Source: Lepus europaeus
Lineage: Eukaryota; Chordata; Mammalia; Lagomorpha; Leporidae
Length of the DNA: 64,000 nucleotides
Assembly: GCF_033115175.1 (NCBI RefSeq)
Contig: NC_084837.1
Coordinates: forward strand, 9,810,266-9,874,265
Direction: 5' to 3'
Shown here: positions 1-10,158 of the stretch, piece after piece
Position numbering within the stretch: position 1 is the first letter of the stretch
Layout: each line of letters opens with the position of its first letter
Notes under the pieces: model-generated
Told to the model about the DNA's origin: nothing
Seen by the model: the letters and a program-made list of their open reading frames with translations, nothing else
The model's database searches: none
Made by a program: the position numbers and the translations under genes

Positions 1-408
1 AGTTCCTTTGATTATTTACAAACCTGTGCTCACCTTTGCAAAGGCAGACATTATCTGACAGAAGCTAAACACAGAGAAGTGAGTCGTGGAGGCAACAAGC
101 ACTCTACATGTCAATCAGTTCGTGGGGGCGGGTACTAGCTTCCTCCTGAACACCAGGTGAAACAGGTGGAGGCTAAGGCAGGAGCCAGGCTCTCAGATCC
201 CAGGCTGGTTCGGGTACCCCAGACCTGCCCAGCCAGCCAGGTTCTCAGAGCAACACGAGTGTGTGCACCTCCATGTGAGGTAGGGCTAAAGGAACAGCAA
301 GTCACAAGATGGCCCCCCCACCCCACCCCAAACGATGGACGCAGATGATACACCCCGCACATCCTCAGAAACACCTTCTGCTTTCTGGTTCGCAGGTGGC
401 CCACCGAC

Positions 409-571
409 CTGGTCAGCTTTACGTAGATCCCCAGTGACGCCTTGGCAGCCTCCAGCATGTCATCATCTTGCTCTATGAAGACTCTCGGCAGCCACTCACA
501 GGGGCCGTGCAGCGAGGGCAGGTGAGGCCTCAGGAACGCCAGGAGCTCAGACATGAACCTCCGCAGAGCCG
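409..571 (-). CDS. LINS1: LINS1 coding exon 5 (residues 408-462), last one in window
   Basis: A 163 base exon read from 571 down. It gives AALRRFMSELLAFLRPHLPS, then CEWLPRVFIEQDDDMLEAAK, ASLGIYVKLT and two bases of the next codon (AG). The FIEQDDDMLEAAKASLGIY segment is diagnostic for LINS1. The acceptor is CTCTAAG just above 571, with a rather weak pyrimidine tract. The donor is GTCGGT from 408 down, a weaker match than the other LINS1 donors but at the conserved position. The remaining C-terminal coding sequence, including the Lines C-terminal domain, lies beyond position 1, so the gene is partial here. Confidence 0.9.
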
Positions 572-1045
572 CTTAGAGACACCAGACTCAGTTACAGATG
601 CTCCCCACAGCCTGCCCAGTGCCCATTCATAGTGCCCCAAGGGGCCTCATTCACACATTCAAAAAGGCCTGTCAGTTAGGGGTCAGCTTTACTTTGCAAA
701 CGAGAAAACTGAGACTTGGAGGGAAAAAAAGGTGACTTATCCAAGAACATTCATCTAAAAGGCACAGTTAGGTTGTCTGTTCGCCATCACTGCTTATTAC
801 CTCGGAGAAACAAAAGCAAATCTGCTTCTGTGAACACAGCCTACTGAGTAGACAACAGAGTATTTCATCGGGTGTCACAGCTGTGTTACCAGAGGCAGTA
901 CTGTAACCAAACAAAAACAATTTTCCCTTCAAAATAACAGGATATCCATTTTCTGTCTGTTTAAAGTACTATTAAGCACAAAATTTATTTTAAAAAGTTT
1001 TCTGGAGTTTTAATCCCTACCGGTAACTCTGAGTTATGTAACAGA

Positions 1046-1060
1046 TGCCACCTAGTGTTG
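1046..1060 (-). promoter_or_regulatory. Weak CTCF-like motif
   Basis: GCCACCTAGTGTTG on the plus strand reads CAACACTAGGTGGC in reverse, two mismatches from the CTCF core. In a LINS1 intron. Confidence 0.25.
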
Positions 1061-1387
1061 TGAACTAGAACTGCGCAGCCTGAGACCTTGTCTAACAGCT
1101 AAGCGGCAGCCAGGCTTCCAGCTCAGACTTGGCGCTGCACCGGCAGGCGGCCGGCAGAGGTGCTTCCTGCTACTCCACCTTCTGGAAGGAAATGCAGCAC
1201 ACGCCTCTCCGACAGCGGAGCTGGAAATCACGCTTCCTTCCAACTGTCCACACCACCCCGGAAATGCTATGCAGCATCACACATTCGTTTCAATTCATTT
1301 TCTAGTGGTCAGTAATCACACCAGTGAGCACACTGATTTTGTGAAGGATATAAAATACTCTAAGGATCTGAATATACCTTGATTTCT

Positions 1388-1725
1388 TTTTCTTTTTTTT
1401 TTTTTTTGACAGGCAGAGTGGACAGTGAGAGAGAGAGACAGAGAGAAAGGTCTTCCTTTTTGCTGTTGGTTCACCCTCCAATGGCCGCCATGGCCCATGC
1501 ACCGCGTTGATCTGAAGCCAGGAGCCAGGTGCTTCTCCTGGTCTCCCATGCAGGTGCAGGGCCCAAACACTTGGGCCATCCTCCACTGCCTTCCCGGGCC
1601 ATAGCAGAGAGCTGGACTGGAAGAGGGGCAACCGGGACAGAATCCGGCGTCCCGACAGGGACTAGAACCCAGTGTGCCAGCGCCGCAAGGCGGAGGATTA
1701 GCCTATTGAGCCGTGGTGCCGGCCA
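1388..1725 (-). mobile_element. CSINE (lagomorph C-repeat), young subtype, with TSDs
   Basis: Reverse-oriented full-length tRNA-derived SINE, from a poly-T/GACAGGCAGAGTGG start to the head GCCGGCACCACGG on the minus strand. A perfect 19 base target-site duplication flanks it (1369-1387 and 1726-1744). It belongs to the subtype whose head reads CTAATCCTCCGCC, shared with the copies at 29359, 55545 and 56179. Confidence 0.92.
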
Positions 1726-1773
1726 TGAATATACCTTGATTTCTATCACTTCCTTGGAGGTGACTCAACAGCA

Positions 1774-2083
1774 AATTTTATTTATTTATTTATTTATTTC
1801 ATTCTAAAAAGCAGACACACACAAAGATCTCTCCCATTGACTTGTGCACTCCCCAAATGCCTGCCAACAGCCAGGGCTGGGCCAGGCTGAACTCAAAGGC
1901 TGGAAGTCAATCCAGGGCTCCCACATGGGTGGCAGGGAACCAAGTACTTCAGCCATCATTGCTGCCTCCCAGGGTGCCCACTGGAAGCTGGACTGGAGCC
2001 AGGACTAGAACCCAGGACTCTGACATGGAATGTGGGTGTCCCGTGTGGTGTCTTAACAGCTGTGCCAAATGCTTTCCCCAACA
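1774..2083 (-). mobile_element. Old diverged CSINE
   Basis: Reverse orientation with a TTTATTTATTTATTT start, then the typical CACTCCCCAAATGCC and CAGGGCTGGGCCAGGC segments and a decayed tRNA-like head. No clear target-site duplication. Confidence 0.8.
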
Positions 2084-2108
2084 GCAACTTTTTAAGAAAA
2101 TTGTTATT

Positions 2109-2450
2109 GGGGCCAGTGCTGTGGCATAGTGAGTAAAGCCGCCGCCTGCAGTGCCAGCATTCCATCTGGGCGCCAGTTCGAGTCCCGGCTGCTCCACTTC
2201 CAATCCAGCTCTCTGCTATGGCCTGGGAAAGCAGTAGAAGATGGCCCAAGTCCTTGGGTCCCTGCACCTGCATGGGAAACCTGGAAGTAGCTCCTGGCTT
2301 CAGATGGGCGCAGTTCTGGCTGTTGTGGTCAATTGGGGAGTGAACCAGCGGATGGAAGACCTCTCTCTCTCTCTCTGCCTCTCCTTCTCTCTCTGTAACT
2401 CTGCCTTTCAAATAAATAAACAGATCTTAAAAAACAAACAAACAAAAAAG
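2109..2450 (+). mobile_element. CSINE, full length
   Basis: Forward copy from GGGGCCAGTGCTGTGGCATAG through CTGCTCCACTTCC and a CTCTCTCT tract to AAATAAATAAAC and an A-rich tail. Confidence 0.92.
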
Positions 2451-2683
2451 AAGATTGCTATCCATTACACCATACAAATTCAGCATTAACTCACAAAAAG
2501 TAGATGTTTTTTAAGGGAATTCCAGCTCTTGTTCTTTTTTTGGAAGAAAAGTTAATGAATTATAATTAGGGTAACAGAGCTTAAATTAGAATTTATATCA
2601 GCTCTGAGAGCTGACAATTATGAATTATTTTATTTAAGTAGATAATTACGTATTTGCATAAAAAGGGATTTCACAAGAATTAC

Positions 2684-3274
2684 CTTTCATTTCATTTGCT
2701 GAAGTACAATTTTGAAACTTGATTTCCAGGGATTTCATTAGAACCAAGCTCACTGCTCTGAGGATCACGTAATCTGGAACGCAGATCCGTTCACCTCGGG
2801 GCTGAACCTTGTCACCTCCAAAGCAGGACGGTTTTCCATGAGCAGACAACTTCTTCAACAACCCCAGATCCACCGCCCGCAAAACAGCATCAGCTAGGGC
2901 CAATGTGTCGGCGTCGGCAGGGTGGTCCGGCGGCGAGAAAGCGGGCACGGGTCCCCGGCACAGGTCTTCACCCACTTTACAGAGAAGGCATCTCTTGATG
3001 AGTAGGATGAGCTGCCTCTTGACAAAAGCCGGGACTGGCCAGGTAAGGACACCCAGCATGCGAGAGGGCTTCAGAAACACGGCCCTCTGGCAGGCGAAAC
3101 GTGGCTTCAGGTGGACTCCGGAGGCGGTGAGGAGCTCCAGCAATCCCAGGAAGCTCATCAAGCCGTTTGTTATTTTAGAAGTATCCTGGCAGCGTTCAAA
3201 ATGCTGAGACAATACAGAATTACAGAATACTTCAAAAGTCGTGTCCAAAGGGGTCAGGAGCTGCTTTATAATTT
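2684..3274 (-). CDS. LINS1: LINS1 coding exon 4 (residues 211-408)
   Basis: A 591 base exon, the largest LINS1 exon in the window. It reads EIIKQLLTPLDTTFEVF at its start, then KPSRMLGVLTWPVPAFVKRQ, LLCKVGEDLCRG and DYVILRAVSLVLMKSLEIKF, ending at ASANEMK-type sequence before donor GTAATT (from 2683 down). These are recognisable LINS1 segments of the alpha-helical N-terminal Lines region. The acceptor CTGCAG is at 3280-3275, preceded by a T-rich tract. The exon starts with two bases and ends with one base of split codons, and both junctions close in frame. The apparent ATG of the open frame (3308) lies upstream of the acceptor in the intron and is not a start. A 25 bp tandem duplication sits immediately upstream of the acceptor (see separate entry). 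Confidence 0.93.
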
Positions 3275-3721
3275 CTGCAGTTAGAAAAAAAACAGTCATT
3301 GTGGCCAATAGGAAAAACAGTCATTGTGGCCAATAGGAAAAACAGCTTGTTGAAACCCAATTTTACAGTTCAGCTTTTATAAATGCCATCTTTATAAGAT
3401 GAAAAAACCGATATGGAATATTTATCTCTGGCAGGAACAGATGAGGGTATATAGACAAACAGCTAAGAACAATGGCTAACATCCATTTGACAAACACCAA
3501 GAGAATTAGACTACGCAAGGCACACATCAGAAGGAAAAACTTTCATTTTTCCCTTGTAACTTTTTTTCTTTTAAAAAATGTATCCTCAATCAGAATTACG
3601 GAGAGATTCTTTAGCCTTTCCTATTTCAAGACAGATCAGGTGTAATGTAATTTTATTCTTCATTATAAATATCACGCTCTTGGAAGTGAGATGATTGTTT
3701 ATGGGGCAACACAATTTGTAC
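3275..3721 (-). other. LINS1: LINS1 intron between coding exons 4 and 3
   Basis: A 447 base AT-rich intron. Apart from the 25 bp tandem duplication near its 3' splice site (3291-3345) I see nothing of note. Confidence 0.8.
3291..3345 (+). repeat. LINS1: 25 bp tandem duplication beside a LINS1 acceptor
   Basis: AACAGTCATTGTGGCCAATAGGAAA is repeated at 3291 and 3316, with a third AACAG at 3341. It begins 17 bases upstream (in the sense of transcription) of the acceptor of the 591 base LINS1 exon, so it covers the pyrimidine tract and likely branch-point region. Confidence 0.95.
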
Positions 3722-3863
3722 CTGTTTTTTGTGAGCTTGTATCTTTCAAGATTTCTTTTATTACAACTGTAAGGGTATAGAGGCAGTATACTGCTTTATC
3801 ACTCTCCGGGTATTCAGAAAGATGTTTTTGGCAAAAAGCAATCCAAGAATCACTTAATGGTAT
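3722..3863 (-). CDS. LINS1: LINS1 coding exon 3 (residues 164-211)
   Basis: A 142 base exon read from 3863 down. It begins IPLSDSWIAFCQKHLSEYPE and continues to KEILKDTSSQKT plus one base of the next codon, matching the human protein between LREK and the TEILKQ segment. The acceptor is CTATAG (3869-3864) and the donor GTACAA begins at 3721. The last base G combines with AA of the next exon to make Glu. There are no stops or frameshifts. It lies within the Lines N-terminal domain. Confidence 0.92.
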
Positions 3864-4662
3864 CTATAGTGAGAAAAATAAAAAAGGTGTTTGTAATAGG
3901 TATCTTCTTTGCAATTACAAATTACTTATGATACATAGTACATATCGCACAGTTTATTGATTTGTCCAACAAAAGTATGATAATATGTGGTAAAACAAGA
4001 AATAGTCCAATATTCTGTAAGCCACGCCATTCAGTATGCCATAGAAGTAAAGGATCAGAAGGAAACACAGGAGGTTAGCACTGCTATGTGTACTTTGTAA
4101 AATGGTGTGCTTGCTTTCTGTTCTTTATACTTGGGTCCAGTTTTCAAGCTTTCTATTATAAATAACCACTTTTTTATTCAGAAAAATAGTTGTTTTAAGA
4201 AAGAAAAAGCAACTAAAACTGAAATAAGTGAGCATATGCTTATCTTTCTTTATTAGCTAATCAGACATAGGAAAGAAATCTGATTCTTAAATTGTTACTT
4301 TTGCTTTTCACTATGCTGTGAACCACTCTCTGAATGTATTTATATAAACCAGTGAAAAATGGGCTTGGCCAAGATAAAGGTTCTTACACCTCTTTTGGGG
4401 GCAGGGTAGCCTCCCTACTATAGACTCCTTGATGCGAAATTCATTCCTCAGGTTAAGAATCTGACTTATTATGATTTATGATTTATGATATAGTCAAGCC
4501 TAATCCTTGATAGGAGCCACTATCACACTATTCCATTCTTACATTTTTGTGGATTGACACATTATTACGTGAACAAACATTTTATTATTAGCCATTATCT
4601 GCAGGATGAAATTTTAAAGAAGCTATAAAGAAATAATAACCAAATCTGGTAACTTATCTCAC
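3864..4662 (-). other. LINS1: LINS1 intron between coding exons 3 and 2
   Basis: A 799 base AT-rich intron with no recognised repeat or gene. Confidence 0.8.
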
Positions 4663-4752
4663 CTTTTCTCTCAATTGGAAATACAGAAGCAACGCAAGAC
4701 ACTTTGCGGCCATGTGGGATAACAATTTATCCGAGTTTTGGAACATACAGAT
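4663..4752 (-). CDS. LINS1: LINS1 coding exon 2 (residues 134-163)
   Basis: A 90 base, phase 0 exon too short to stand out as an ORF. Reading the minus strand from 4752 gives ICMFQNSDKLLSHMAAKCLA and then LLLYFQLREK, which joins the preceding exon (VDSKL) exactly as in human LINS1. The acceptor is CTATAG (4758-4753) and the donor is GTGAGA (from 4662 down). The intron separating it from the first coding exon is only 98 bases (4753-4850). The leucine-rich helical character fits the alpha-helical N-terminal Lines domain. Confidence 0.93.
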
Positions 4753-4850
4753 CTATAGGAAAACAAATATATTTAACCACTGCTGCTCAGTGTTTTTAAG
4801 CCTCTTACTTTAAATATCTAGGTCTTTGAAAGAAACAACAAGTAGCTTAC

Positions 4851-5249
4851 CAACTTTGAATCGACTTCAGCTGACTGTAAGAGAGTTTTGATTACATCTC
4901 TGTACTTCTCCTTCGAGCGGCTCTCCATGCTGATGGAAAACACCCTGGCTAGCATCACTTGGATCACTGTTAACTGAAGGAGCACTGTCTCTCGGGCACT
5001 GCTCCTCTGTGAGCTTGTCGTCCAACACACAGGTGCTGTGGGGACAGGAGCCAGCCTGACGGAGGATGGCTGACGCCTGTCCTGGTCACCACGGGCGTCC
5101 GACCACTCTGCGGAGGTGGTGCTGGGGCCGCCTTGACCTGACACTGCTGGGGTGAGATGACAGACGTAATCATGGCTGTCACTCTCGAGCGTGGCTCCAA
5201 GAAGTACTGTCTTGTACAACTGTTCTAAAACTTCACAGGAAGCTATCAT
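4851..5249 (-). CDS. LINS1: LINS1 first coding exon (residues 1-133)
   Basis: This is the first coding exon of lines homolog 1, the vertebrate relative of Drosophila Lines, a segment-polarity factor linked to Wnt signalling. The molecular role in mammals is poorly defined; human loss-of-function variants cause autosomal recessive intellectual disability. The reading begins MIASCEVLEQLYKTVLLGA, continues through LESDSHDY, and ends KYRDVIKTLLQSAEVDSKL, which I recognise as the LINS1 N-terminus. The ATG at 5249-5247 aligns with the start of the human protein as I remember it. The exon ends in phase 0 at 4851, followed on the minus strand by donor GTAAGC. An acceptor CAG lies at 5345-5343, so about 93 bases of 5' UTR (5250-5342) probably belong to the same exon. 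The stretch between about residues 35 and 75 diverges from human more than its flanks, with no frameshift or stop. Recognition is from memory, without an alignment. Confidence 0.93.
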
Positions 5250-6311
5250 TCTGTATCTTGGGGGAAGGCAGACAACTCCAACTTGTAAATATTCATATCT
5301 TAAGAAAAGAGATGAATCTGTAAGATGTTTCTTCAGGAAAACCTGAAATAGGAAAAATAACTAAAAATTACAAGTGTTACACGCATATAAACAAGTGTTT
5401 GCATTAAATCACTAAGTCTCCCAAGTTAAAGGTAGTGCTGATTGCTGAATTTCTAAAATGGAAAGTAGCAGTAAGGGCGCTACTTTAAGCAGCAGCAATG
5501 GAACGCATGCTTGCGTATTCTTTAAGAACATAAAGCAGACACTTCAGCTTTGCCCTCCCAATTCTCAGGGGGCTGTCAGGGAGTCTCAGCCTTGGCACTG
5601 TGACATTGGAGCCAGATGACTTTGTCACGGGGGAGCTGTTGGCAGCGTCCCCACCCTCCACCCTCTAGAAGCCCAAGGCATCCCGCCTCACCTGCCACAC
5701 TTTGACAAGCAAAAATGTCCCTTGCGGAGAAAACCTGCTCCAGTTGAGAACCACCGGCCTAACTCATTAACCTTCACCTTCAATTCAGATGAAAACCTAA
5801 AGTTAGACTGCTATGGGCTCAACAATATTACTGCTGATGCTGGTTAATTTCCAACTTTAGATGCTAATATCAAGAACTCTTGGTCATTACCTATAACATT
5901 AGATAACAATGGGTTATTAGATATCTAATGGGTTATGGGTTGGTCAGGGAGTTTAAAGCAGAGAATACGAGTGATCAACACCAGGGGAAGAAGCAGGCAC
6001 TGTGGAGGCTCCAGCGTGAGCAAAGCTTCCTTGATATGCGGTCAGTGGAACATCAGGGCCTCCGGGGAGAATCTGACCTGGGCCGGGGCCGGCTCCTTCC
6101 TGCCTCTGAGCTAGCTCACAGCCCTGAGTCAGAGATAACCGACAGCAGTGCACATCACCCCATCTGCAGACACACAATCATCTGGTGCAGAAATGGGGAA
6201 ATGGGAAAAGCCAGTGTTGCTTCCATTAGTAAACCCACTTCCTTTCTCCATGGAAGTTCAGTTTCCTTACTTCTTCCTGTTTTTTTTGTTTGTTTGTTTG
6301 TTTGTTTGTTT

Positions 6312-6649
6312 TAAGATTTATTTATTTATTTGAAAGGCAGAGTTACAAAGAGACAGAGCTAGAGCTAGAGAGAGAGAGAGAGAGAGATTGAGAATCTTCC
6401 ATCTGCTGGTTCTCTCCCCAAATGGCCACAATAGCCGGAGTTACACTCATCTGAAGCCAGGAGCCAGGAGCTTCTTCTAGGAGCTTCTTGGGTGCAGGAG
6501 CCCAAGGACCTGGGCCATCTTCTACTGCTTTCCCAGACCATAGCAGGGAGCTGGATCGGAAGAGCAGCAGCTGGGACTCAAACCAGTGCCCATATGGGAT
6601 GCTGGCACAGCAGGCGGCGGCTTTACCCGCTATACCACAGCGCCAGCCC
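6312..6649 (-). mobile_element. CSINE, full length
   Basis: Reverse copy beginning AAGATTTATTTATTTATTTG and ending CCACAGCGCCAGCCC. It carries a short GA tract. Confidence 0.9.
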
Positions 6650-6848
6650 TCCCTCACTTCTTTAAAAGAGTATCTGCCTATTTCCCTAATTAATTAATGA
6701 GTTAAATAAAATCATTGAGAGACTTTTCCCTTGTAAACTCTCTCATTTCAACAGCCTGGGTAGCTATCCTTTGTCACACCACTGTGTTTTGTTTACTACA
6801 ATAATGTTTTTTTCTCAGTAAAACTGATGCTTTAAAATAGAATATTTG

Positions 6849-7155
6849 GAGCAGACATTTGGCCCGGTGGTAGGGGCCATAAATCCTGTACATTGCAGTG
6901 CCTGGAAGAGGACCTGGCTCCTCGCCTGACTCCAGCTTCCTGCTAGTGAGACCCTGCAGGCAGCAGGCGGCTGCTCAGGGACTTGGGTCCCTGCCACCTG
7001 TATGGGAGACCTGGCTGGAGTGCCCAGCTCCTGACCTCGGCACCTCAGGTCAGCCCGGCCCGGCCACTGCGGGCATCTGTAGGTATTCAGCAGCAGGTCA
7101 AAGCTCTCCACCTGTCTCTCTTTCTCTCAAATAAGTAAATGAGTAAAAATTAAAA
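6849..7155 (+). mobile_element. Old diverged CSINE
   Basis: Forward copy with a decayed head. GGGACTTGGGTCCCTGCCACC and the CTCTCTTTCTCTCAAATAAG tail are recognisable. Confidence 0.65.
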
Positions 7156-7367
7156 GAAGATATCTTAGGTTTTAACTAATATAAAAAGCACCTCAAAAGT
7201 TCATGGAAATAGAATTGAAAGATAAATTTATATTGGTGTGGAAATTTTGAAGGCCATACATACAAAGTGTCTTCAAAAATTGCATACTAAGCAAAATCAT
7301 GCATGGATTGCTAAATTACTTCGCATCAATATAATGCTTAAGTTCCATTTTCCCAGAAACCATTTTT

Positions 7368-7673
7368 TTTAAGATCTATTTTTTATTTATTTGAAGGAGT
7401 TACAGAGAGAGGTAGAGACACAGGGAGGGAGAGAGAGGTCTTCCATCTGCCAGTTCACTCTCCAAATGGCCACAACCAGAAGCCAGGAGCTTCTTCCAGG
7501 TCTCCACGTGGGTGCAGGGGCCCAAGGGCCTGGGCCATCTTCTACTGCTTTCCCAGGCACATTAATGGGGAGCTGGATCGGAAGTGGAGCAGCTGGGACT
7601 CGAACCAGCACCCATATGGGATGCCAGAGCTACAGGCCAGGGCTTTAACCTACTGAGCCACAGCACCGACCCC
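7368..7673 (-). mobile_element. CSINE
   Basis: Reverse copy from AAGATCTATTTTTTATTTAT to GCCACAGCACCGACCCC, slightly diverged. Confidence 0.88.
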
Positions 7674-7684
7674 TCCCACAAACC

Positions 7685-7978
7685 TTTTAAAAAGTTCACT
7701 TATTACGTGAAAGGCAGAGAGAAAGAGAGGGAAAGACAGAAAGATCTTCCATCCACTGGTTCACTCCCCAGATGATCACAGCCGCCAGAGTTGGGCCAAG
7801 CAGAAGGCAGGAGTCAGGAACTCCATCCAGTCCTCCTCTAGGGTGGCAGAGGCGCAAGTGATTGGACCACTTTCCACTGCCTTCCCAGGTACGGGAGAAA
7901 GAACTGGATTGGACAGAGCAGCTGAGACGCCAGAGACACAAGTGGCAGCTAAACCAACTGTGCCACAACACTGGCCCT
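7685..7978 (-). mobile_element. Old diverged CSINE
   Basis: Reverse copy directly following the previous one: GTGAAAGGCAGAGAGAAAG to GTGCCACAACACTGGCCC. The two lie side by side in the same orientation but differ strongly, so they are separate insertions. Confidence 0.8.
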
Positions 7979-8934
7979 TCCACAAACTTGTGAAATATCT
8001 CTGTATCATTTGCATAATTCTATATTACCCATTTCAACAAGTAGAATTATTTTTATTTCAATGCTATAGAAATAGAAATGTTTCCAATAATCTTTTTATG
8101 GGTCATTAAATTTATAAGTCCTTAAATGTTACTACCAATGAGAATGAAATTGCTAATTGACTGTTTTTAACCTACAAAAAGGGTAATTTCATATGGCTTG
8201 ATCATTTTAGCACACAAACTAACGTGAATGCTGGTAAGGACGTATGTCAGGTGGAAAATGGACTGGTTCTCAGTGTGATGGGACCCAGGTTCAGACAGGA
8301 GTGAGTATGGGAAATCGGACTGAAAGGCTGTCAACCTTAAGCGAGGAAATACAGATCCAAACTCACCCTTTACAAACACAAGTGCTCGCAGGCCAGGCAG
8401 CTAAGGAACGAACGGAGATGACAGGCGCGCGGCGGCTTCGGTGGTGACTGGGCACAACCCTCCTTTACCACACTGTCCTCTAAAACACTGGTGAAGGCCA
8501 CAGACACCTGCACGGAAACCAGTGACCGTGAGCAGCCTGCTGGGCTCTGAGAATTACAGGTGTTTGTTTGTTAAAGCAATCTGCGGAATCAAAGGCGAGA
8601 ACAAATCCCCACAAATAAAGCAGGGGACTGCCGTGACCACGTTTCTCCGGCGTGGCTACTCCAAGGTTGGGACGTCTCAAGCTGCCCTTCCATGCTGGGC
8701 TGGAGAAGGGGGCAGCCTGCTGACAGCAAGTTCTGGAGAGAGCCACAGAGCCTGGTGGGCGGAAGGCCCTCGGCAGGCCAAGAGGCTCTGAAGCAACGTG
8801 GACAGAACACACTTCAGAGATGCGTCTAGTCTAGACAGGAAACAGATCTCGGAGGTCTGACCCAGACAAGTGAATGAGCAGCGCTCCTCGTGGCCTCCTG
8901 GAGGATGGCCCAAGGGGGTATCCATACAAGAACA

Positions 8935-9255
8935 GCCCCCTAGTATCTGGGGGAGGGAGTAGGGATTGGTTCCAGGAACCCATGGATATCAAAACCTGCC
9001 TGGGTGTTCAAGTCCTATACACATAATGACAAACTCCCATACAAGCGACCCATTTCCTCTGGGGAACTCGACATCACCTCTGGGTGCCAATGTGAATATT
9101 ACGTGAGCGGTTATGCTATGATGCGTAGGGGCTAAATGACAGGGAAAGAAGTCTGCACGTGTGCAGTGGAGCTGCAGTTTCCTCTCCAAATACTTTTGAT
9201 CCAAGGTTGAATCCACAGATGTGAAAGCTGAAGACACAGAGGGCTGACCACACAC
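8935..9255. mobile_element. Tigger/MER2-like DNA transposon remnant
   Basis: Contains GGGATTGGTTCCAGGAACCC, ATGGATATCAAAACC and, near the other end, GGTTGAATCCACAGATGTG and GAGGGCTGA. These resemble the ends of pogo-class Tigger/MER2 elements, whose terminal inverted repeats begin CAG(T)C.GCCCTC. Much diverged; assignment is from memory of the consensus. Confidence 0.6.
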
Positions 9256-9385
9256 AATCTGTCTGAAGCTCATTTATCTTTAAGTAGAATAAACTATTTG
9301 AATTGTGCCTCCTACGGCTAATCAAACCATGTATGCCTTTACATAAAGATAACCCACTTCCCACCAATTTGGGACTAATAATTTC

Positions 9386-9683
9386 TTTTTTTTTTTGGAA
9401 AGCACGGATTTTAATTTTTAAATACCCAACTTTGTTTCATTTCTTGTGAGCTGTTCAACACTGTTTTAAATATCCCGAATTCATAACCATACCAACAAAA
9501 CTCTTCCCCAGTGGTTCCACAGGAGACAGGAAAATAAGACCGGATTCCACTTTTTTCCTTCAACCCAAAGTTATTATTTCTTTTCAGTCCTTTTTGTGCA
9601 AAAATATCACAAGAGCAATTCAAATGGCAACGCTGAAATGACATGCCAACATTTCAGGGCACACCTGACGCACTCGGGAATCC
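9386..9683 (-). mobile_element. Retrocopy (poly(A), TSDs) of an unidentified transcript
   Basis: About 300 bases begin with a T-run on the plus strand and are flanked by a 15 base direct repeat (GGACTAATAATTTCT, 9371-9385 and about 9685-9699). On the minus strand it ends ATTAAAATCCGTGCTTTCC followed by an A-tail, with ATTAAA acting as the poly(A) signal. This is the signature of L1-mediated retrotransposition of a mature transcript, probably truncated at its 5' end. It is not a SINE of the families seen here. A 77 codon frame across it is probably fortuitous. It sits inside a MIR. Confidence 0.75.
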
Positions 9684-9870
9684 CGGACTAATAATTTCTA
9701 GTGAGTGCCTTCTGTGTACCAGGCACTGTTCTAAGTGATTGCCTAGGTGAGCGGCACAACCACCTTAGGAGGTGGTACTTAACTAGCACACCCATTTCAC
9801 AGATAAGGGAACTAAGGAAGAGAGCCATTAAACCAAGGTTTGAAGGCTGACGTCCAACTTCAGAGCCGGG
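9684..9870 (+). mobile_element. MIR, interrupted by the retrocopy
   Basis: GAGTGCCTTCTGTGTACCAG, GCACTGTTCTAAG and CCCATTTCACAGATAAGG are the conserved MIR core in order. The first bases of the MIR lie on the far side of the retrocopy at 9371-9385. Confidence 0.8.
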
Positions 9871-10158
9871 CCTCCCCATCAGGGCTGCAGAGGCCCTGCC
9901 CCGTCTTCCTGCGGTGCTTCATCGGCCCCGTGACGTGGCTGCATGGAGGACTGCCGTCTAACACACCTGCTAAGTGCACGTAGTAACTCACACAGCCTAA
10001 TCTCGGACACCTCCCACTCTCCTACAAAATCGTAAAACTGAATACCGATCCTCAAAGCATTCTCACATATTGCACAAACTCTGAAGTCAGGAAGGTAACT
10101 ACCAGGCAGCCTCCCCAGGTGAACCAGGATGAATTTATTCAAAAGCTACTCAGCAACC

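Larger units (their letters stand above)
572..2683 (-). other. LINS1: LINS1 intron between coding exons 5 and 4
   Basis: A 2.1 kb intron. It holds a faint MIR-like stretch near 690-740, unremarkable AT-rich sequence to 1368, and then three lagomorph SINEs (1388-1725, 1774-2083, 2109-2450). A CTCF-like motif is at 1046-1060. No coding sequence is seen. Confidence 0.8.

Noticed and set aside
2109..2190. tRNA-like promoter boxes (GTTCGAGTCCC-type B box) across the window
   Set aside because: They are the tRNA-derived heads of CSINEs. No complete cloverleaf tRNA gene was seen.
3295..3308. ATG at 3308 (MATMTVFF) as a LINS1 start
   Set aside because: It lies in the intron upstream of the CTGCAG acceptor, and the LINS1 reading joins from the previous exon at 3274.
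9411..9644. A 77 codon minus frame as a real gene
   Set aside because: It lies within the retrocopy, close to its poly(A) signal, and has no recognised domain. It is more likely transcribed 3' UTR carried by the retrocopy.
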